Below are positions 61,362 through 64,000 of a stretch of 64,000 nt of DNA, piece after piece. A program made the translations under genes and the position numbers. This DNA comes from Loktanella salsilacus (GTDB taxonomy: Bacteria; Pseudomonadota; Alphaproteobacteria; Rhodobacterales; Rhodobacteraceae), in assembly GCF_900114485.1 (NCBI RefSeq), contig NZ_FOTF01000014.1:1-64000 (forward strand), in the 5' to 3' direction. Under the pieces are notes generated by a model. It saw only the letters and a program-made list of their open reading frames with translations, did not search any database and was not told where the DNA came from. Numbering within the stretch: position 1 is the stretch's first letter; the number at the start of each line of letters is the position of its first letter.

Positions 61362-61958
61362 ATGACACAGCCCAGCAAATCAGATCAAACCCGCCAGCGC
61401 ATCCTGTCCACAGGGCGCGAACTTGTGTTGCAAGGTGGCTTTGGCGGCATCGGGCTGTCACGAATTCTGTCCGAATCGGGCGTGCCGAAGGGATCGTTTT
61501 ACTATTACTTCGCCTCGAAAGAGGCCTTTGGCTGCGCGATGCTGGACGACTATGTGGCCGATTATCTGGCCCGCATCGACGCCCTGACCGCCACGCCCGG
61601 CACGGCCGGCGACAAGCTGGCGACCTTCTGGGCTGCTTGGCTGCCAACCGACGACACCCAAGGCATCGCGACCCGCTGCCTTGTCGTCAAGCTCGCGGCA
61701 GAGGTTGCCGATCTGTCCCAAGATATGCGCCGCATTTTAGACGACGGCGTGACGCAACTGACCAGCCGCATCGCAGACCTGCTGCGGCAGGGCGCTGCAG
61801 ATGGCTCCATCCGCGCCCAAGACGATCCGGTCACCACCGCCCGCACGCTTTACGCCCAATGGCTGGGCGCGGCTGTGCTGGCGAAACTCTCCTCCGGCGA
61901 CGCCCCGCTGCGCCTTGCCCTGCAAGACACAGCCCGCCGCCTTAACCCCACGCAATAA
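61362..61958 (+). CDS. TetR-family regulator, NemR-like
   Basis: A 198-residue regulator with the TetR helix-turn-helix (TRQRILSTGRELVLQGGFGGIGLSRILSESGVPKGSFYYYFASKEAF) and an all-helical ligand domain. The ligand domain contains RCLVVKLAAEVADLS, with Cys106 in the position of the redox-active Cys of E. coli NemR; Cys58 is also present. It precedes the oxidoreductase gene by 11 bases, an arrangement like nemR-nemA, suggesting control by reactive electrophiles or quinones. The N-terminal part is ordinary; regulatory function is inferred. Confidence 0.86.
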   Translation: MTQPSKSDQTRQRILSTGRELVLQGGFGGIGLSRILSESGVPKGSFYYYFASKEAFGCAMLDDYVADYLARIDALTATPGTAGDKLATFWAAWLPTDDTQGIATRCLVVKLAAEVADLSQDMRRILDDGVTQLTSRIADLLRQGAADGSIRAQDDPVTTARTLYAQWLGAAVLAKLSSGDAPLRLALQDTARRLNPTQ

Positions 61959-61969
61959 AGGAATAGCCC

Positions 61970-62950
61970 ATGCGCGCTGCAATCCACGACACCTTTGGTG
62001 AACCCGCCGACGTCCTGAAAACCGAAACCGTCGACACGCCGATCCCGGGCAAAGGCGAGGTGCTGATCAAGACCATCCTGTCCCCGATCCATAACCACGA
62101 CCTGTGGACCGTGCGCGGCAACTATGGCTACAAGCCAGACCTGCCCGGCGCCATCGGCGGGTCCGAAGCCATCGGCACGGTCGCGTCCGTGGGTGAAGGC
62201 GTGGACGAAGCCATGATCGGCAAGCGGGTCACTATCGCTGGCGTGCACGGCACATGGGCAGAGTATTTCACCGCCCCCGCCGCTGGCGTATTGCCCCTGC
62301 CCGACAGCATCCCCGATACGCTAGGCGCGCAGCTGATCGCCATGCCCTTTAGCGCGATTTCGCTGCTCGAATTGCTGCAAGCCAAGCCAGGCGACTGGAT
62401 CATCCAGACCGCAGCCAACGGCGCTGTCGGCAAGATCATGGCGGTGCTGGCAAAGTCCCGTGACATCAACTTGATCAACCTTGTGCGCCGCGAAGAGGCC
62501 GTGAAAGAGCTGACCGATCTGGGCATGGACAACGTTCTGTCCACCAGCACCGAAGGCTGGCAAAAGCAGGCCCGTACGCTGATCGGCAAGGCCGGTGCCG
62601 TGTCCGCCATCGACTCTGTCGGCGGCGAGATGGGCGCAGAGTTGGTCGATCTGCTTGGCGTGAACGGCGAGCTTTACGTCTTTGGCACAGCTACAGGTGC
62701 GCCGCTTCAGCTGAACTCTGGCGCGCTGATTATGAAGCAGATCACCGTCAAAGGCTTTTGGGGCTCCATGGTCAGCAACGACATGGACCCCGCTGACCGC
62801 AAGCGCCTGATCACCGAGCTGCTGACGCTGGCCGTCAAAGGAGAGTTGACGCTGGAAGACGGCGGCGCGTTTGATCTGGACGACGTGACCGAAGCGATGA
62901 AGGCTGCCCTGACACCGGGCCGGGCTGGCAAGGTTATGCTGCGCGGCTAA
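61970..62950 (+). CDS. Zinc-independent MDR-family alcohol dehydrogenase/quinone oxidoreductase
   Basis: A 326-residue medium-chain reductase. The N-terminal GroES-like domain has AAIHDTFGEPADVLKTET and IPGKGEVLIKTILSPIHNHDLW; the NADP-binding Rossmann part is WIIQTAANGAVGKIMAVLAKSRDINLINLVRREE. It lacks the zinc-binding Cys residues of zinc alcohol dehydrogenases, so quinone oxidoreductase or enoyl reductase-like activity is more likely. It follows the NemR-like regulator gene with 11 bases between them and is probably co-transcribed, perhaps detoxifying reactive carbonyls. Confidence 0.87.
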   Translation: MRAAIHDTFGEPADVLKTETVDTPIPGKGEVLIKTILSPIHNHDLWTVRGNYGYKPDLPGAIGGSEAIGTVASVGEGVDEAMIGKRVTIAGVHGTWAEYFTAPAAGVLPLPDSIPDTLGAQLIAMPFSAISLLELLQAKPGDWIIQTAANGAVGKIMAVLAKSRDINLINLVRREEAVKELTDLGMDNVLSTSTEGWQKQARTLIGKAGAVSAIDSVGGEMGAELVDLLGVNGELYVFGTATGAPLQLNSGALIMKQITVKGFWGSMVSNDMDPADRKRLITELLTLAVKGELTLEDGGAFDLDDVTEAMKAALTPGRAGKVMLRG

Positions 62951-62962
62951 ACCACGCAAAAT

Positions 62963-62993
62963 CTGCGGCAGGGTTAAGAAAATCCTGCCGCAG
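62963..62993 (+). terminator. Hairpin terminator after the oxidoreductase gene
   Basis: A perfect 10-bp stem CTGCGGCAGG/CCTGCCGCAG with an 11-base loop. A short ATTTT follows on the plus strand. It is symmetric enough to act in both directions between the convergent oxidoreductase and Gre-like genes. Confidence 0.75.
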
Positions 62994-63027
62994 CGCTCGA
63001 TTTTGACGACATTGGGAAAAATCGCCC

Positions 63028-63059
63028 AATGTTTCGCATGCGATACATATTATGTAAAA
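63028..63059 (-). repeat. 32-bp intergenic element, copy 2 (inverted partner at 3776-3807)
   Basis: The reverse complement matches copy 1 in 31 of 32 positions (an A instead of G in the TCGCRTGCGA core). The stop codon TAA and the last codons of the Gre-like gene lie inside the element. A second short hairpin, ATTGGG/CCCAAT, abuts it at 63011-63030. The similarity ends exactly at the element, so it is a discrete unit. Confidence 0.8.
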
Positions 63060-63544
63060 TAGCGGATCGCTGTGACCTCTAAATCCACAGTCCCGCCGGG
63101 CTTGGCCCACTCCACCACATCCCCGACCCGCGCCCCCAGCAAGGCCCGCGCGAGCGGCGAAAATGGTGCAATACGATGGGCTGCCGGATCAGCCTCATCC
63201 TCGCCGACGATATGCCAATCCGTTTCAACGTCATCTTCGTCCACGACCGTAACGCAGGCACCAAAGGCGATGACCTTGGTGTCCTGCGCTGCCGGATCAA
63301 CGACGATGGCGCGGTTGATGCGCCCTTCTAGAAACCGGATATCCCGCTCTGCCATCGCGCGCGGCACCTTGGCGTCAAGGTTATCGCGCGGCAGCGCCGA
63401 CAGATCGGCATGGCGGTCGCGCAGGCGCTGTTGCAGCGCGGCCAGACCGGCAGGGGTGACATAATTCGGATGCGGACTTTGTGGCAGATCGTCCAAGCGA
63501 TCCGCCTGCGGGCCCTCGTCTTCTTTGGTGAATGCTTTGTTCAT
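63050..63544 (-). CDS. GreA/GreB-family transcription elongation factor-like protein
   Basis: A 164-residue protein with a Gre-like layout: an N-terminal coiled coil (about residues 28-95, AALQQRLRDRHADLSALPRDNLDAKVPRAMAERDIRFLEGRI) and a C-terminal FKBP-like domain (FGACVTVVDEDDVETDWHIVGEDEADP and PLARALLGARVGDVVEWAKPGG). The coiled-coil tip usually reads G-D-L-S-E-N-A-E-Y; here the region is diverged, so cleavage stimulation may be altered. Its ATG starts two bases after the stop of the upstream membrane-protein gene, implying coupled translation. Part of the 3' end overlaps the 32-bp element. Confidence 0.83.
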   Translation of the reverse strand: MNKAFTKEDEGPQADRLDDLPQSPHPNYVTPAGLAALQQRLRDRHADLSALPRDNLDAKVPRAMAERDIRFLEGRINRAIVVDPAAQDTKVIAFGACVTVVDEDDVETDWHIVGEDEADPAAHRIAPFSPLARALLGARVGDVVEWAKPGGTVDLEVTAIRYFT

Positions 63545-63546
63545 AA

Positions 63547-63999
63547 TTAGAGAACGCCGGATCTGCCCTGATGTTCCAAGCCCGGCAAACAGACCTTGGT
63601 TGCCAAGATCGCGAAAAGCATCGCTGGCAAGCCGATAAACACGGCGAGGAATGGGATGATCAGGGTCAGCCAGCCAACAACGAGGCCCATGACCATAATC
63701 ATCGGGACCGTCAGTAGCAGTTCCAACGTATCGGTTGGGGACGTCGCAATGCCGAATATGCCGATAAAAAGCCCAAAGCATGCAGGGGCAAAAAGCACGG
63801 ACATCCAATACCCGCGCCACCACGCAGCCCTGATGTCCATGGCACCGGGGCGCAGCAAAAGCCTGATTGCGATCAAGGCCATCAGCACTGACGGACCCAT
63901 GACAAAAACGATCCGCTGTTGCAGCGCTATGACGGAAAATTCTGGAATGGCGGTGGGCCAAAACGGAATGTCGGGGCCGGACAGGAAGCCTGTCAGCAA
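63547..63999 (-). CDS. Membrane protein of unknown function, 5' end possibly outside the window
   Basis: At least 150 residues with four hydrophobic segments (about 25-45, 60-85, 92-112 and 115-135). The first ATG in the window at 63999 lies one base from the edge; the true start may be beyond it. The last residues are ETKVCLPGLEHQGRSG-like and basic. Its stop is two bases before the Gre-like gene, suggesting one transcript. I do not recognise a family and give no function. Confidence 0.6.
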   Translation of the reverse strand: MLTGFLSGPDIPFWPTAIPEFSVIALQQRIVFVMGPSVLMALIAIRLLLRPGAMDIRAAWWRGYWMSVLFAPACFGLFIGIFGIATSPTDTLELLLTVPMIMVMGLVVGWLTLIIPFLAVFIGLPAMLFAILATKVCLPGLEHQGRSGVL

Positions 64000-64000
64000 C

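Overview
The window is high-GC chromosomal DNA that reads as an alphaproteobacterium of the family Rhodobacteraceae (Roseobacter-type). The evidence is the gene orders (signal peptidase II / DUF3035 lipoprotein / paired M16 peptidases; dapB / rbfA / truB / rpsO), the DinB with an N-terminal Cys4 motif, the zinc-free 41-residue L36, and a dispersed intergenic element ending in AGAAGAAG or AAGATGATG of the kind common in this family. Coding density is very high. Many neighbours overlap by 1-8 bases (ATGA, TGATG, shared CTAG or TTAA stops) and no gene-free stretch exceeds 300 bases. I see no insertion sequence, prophage, CRISPR array or rRNA operon.

Layout. 1-3.6 kb: truncated Ala/Glu/Pro-rich membrane protein, a beta-propeller protein, pyrF, a small orphan, and an NfeD/SPFH pair. 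3.9-8.1 kb: a YnjF-YnjB-YnjC-YnjD type locus (ABC importer of unknown substrate plus a CDP-alcohol phosphatidyltransferase), with a hairpin attenuator after the binding-protein gene. 8.2-15.3 kb: monooxygenase-fold protein, hydantoinase/oxoprolinase, Nudix hydrolase, DNA polymerase IV, SLC13 permease and N-formylglutamate amidohydrolase. 15.4-18.7 kb: tRNA-Val(GAC), rpmJ, a secreted PPC-repeat protein and a caspase-fold/peptidoglycan-binding protein that has lost its catalytic residues.

18.8-27.4 kb: one leftward operon (fatty-acyl-CoA ligase, LivG, LivH, LivM, binding protein, LivF, phenylacetate-CoA ligase-like protein). It looks like uptake of an organic acid followed by CoA activation. 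27.6-31.5 kb: DUF481 outer-membrane protein and an orphan formate dehydrogenase alpha subunit. 31.6-38.4 kb: yaaA, a WYL regulator divergent from a glutathione transferase, recQ, a histidine-phosphatase-fold protein, a second GST and a saccharopine dehydrogenase-like protein. 38.4-42.5 kb: a four-gene operon (FAD oxidoreductase, DUF1365, GPH-type transporter, SDR) preceded by a perfect 16-bp palindrome.

42.6-56 kb: housekeeping genes mostly on the minus strand (rmuC, mutL, M16 pair, DUF3035, lspA, purH, heparinase-like, RsmB, dapB) plus a plus-strand SdhAF4-like gene. 56-61 kb, plus strand: rbfA, a NAGPA-type glycosidase, truB, DUF1643, a fluoroacetate-dehalogenase-like hydrolase, an RTX-repeat protein and rpsO. 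61.3-64 kb: a NemR-like TetR regulator with its likely operator and a zinc-independent oxidoreductase, then a GreA-like factor and a membrane protein cut by the window end.

The most striking non-gene signal is a 32-bp element at 3776-3807 that recurs in inverted orientation at 63028-63059 with a single mismatch. The best candidates for little-described biology are that element, the Ynj-type transporter/lipid-enzyme locus, the liv operon flanked by two CoA ligases, the pseudo-caspase protein, and the FAD/DUF1365/GPH/SDR operon. All functional statements come from reading motifs; no database search was run.
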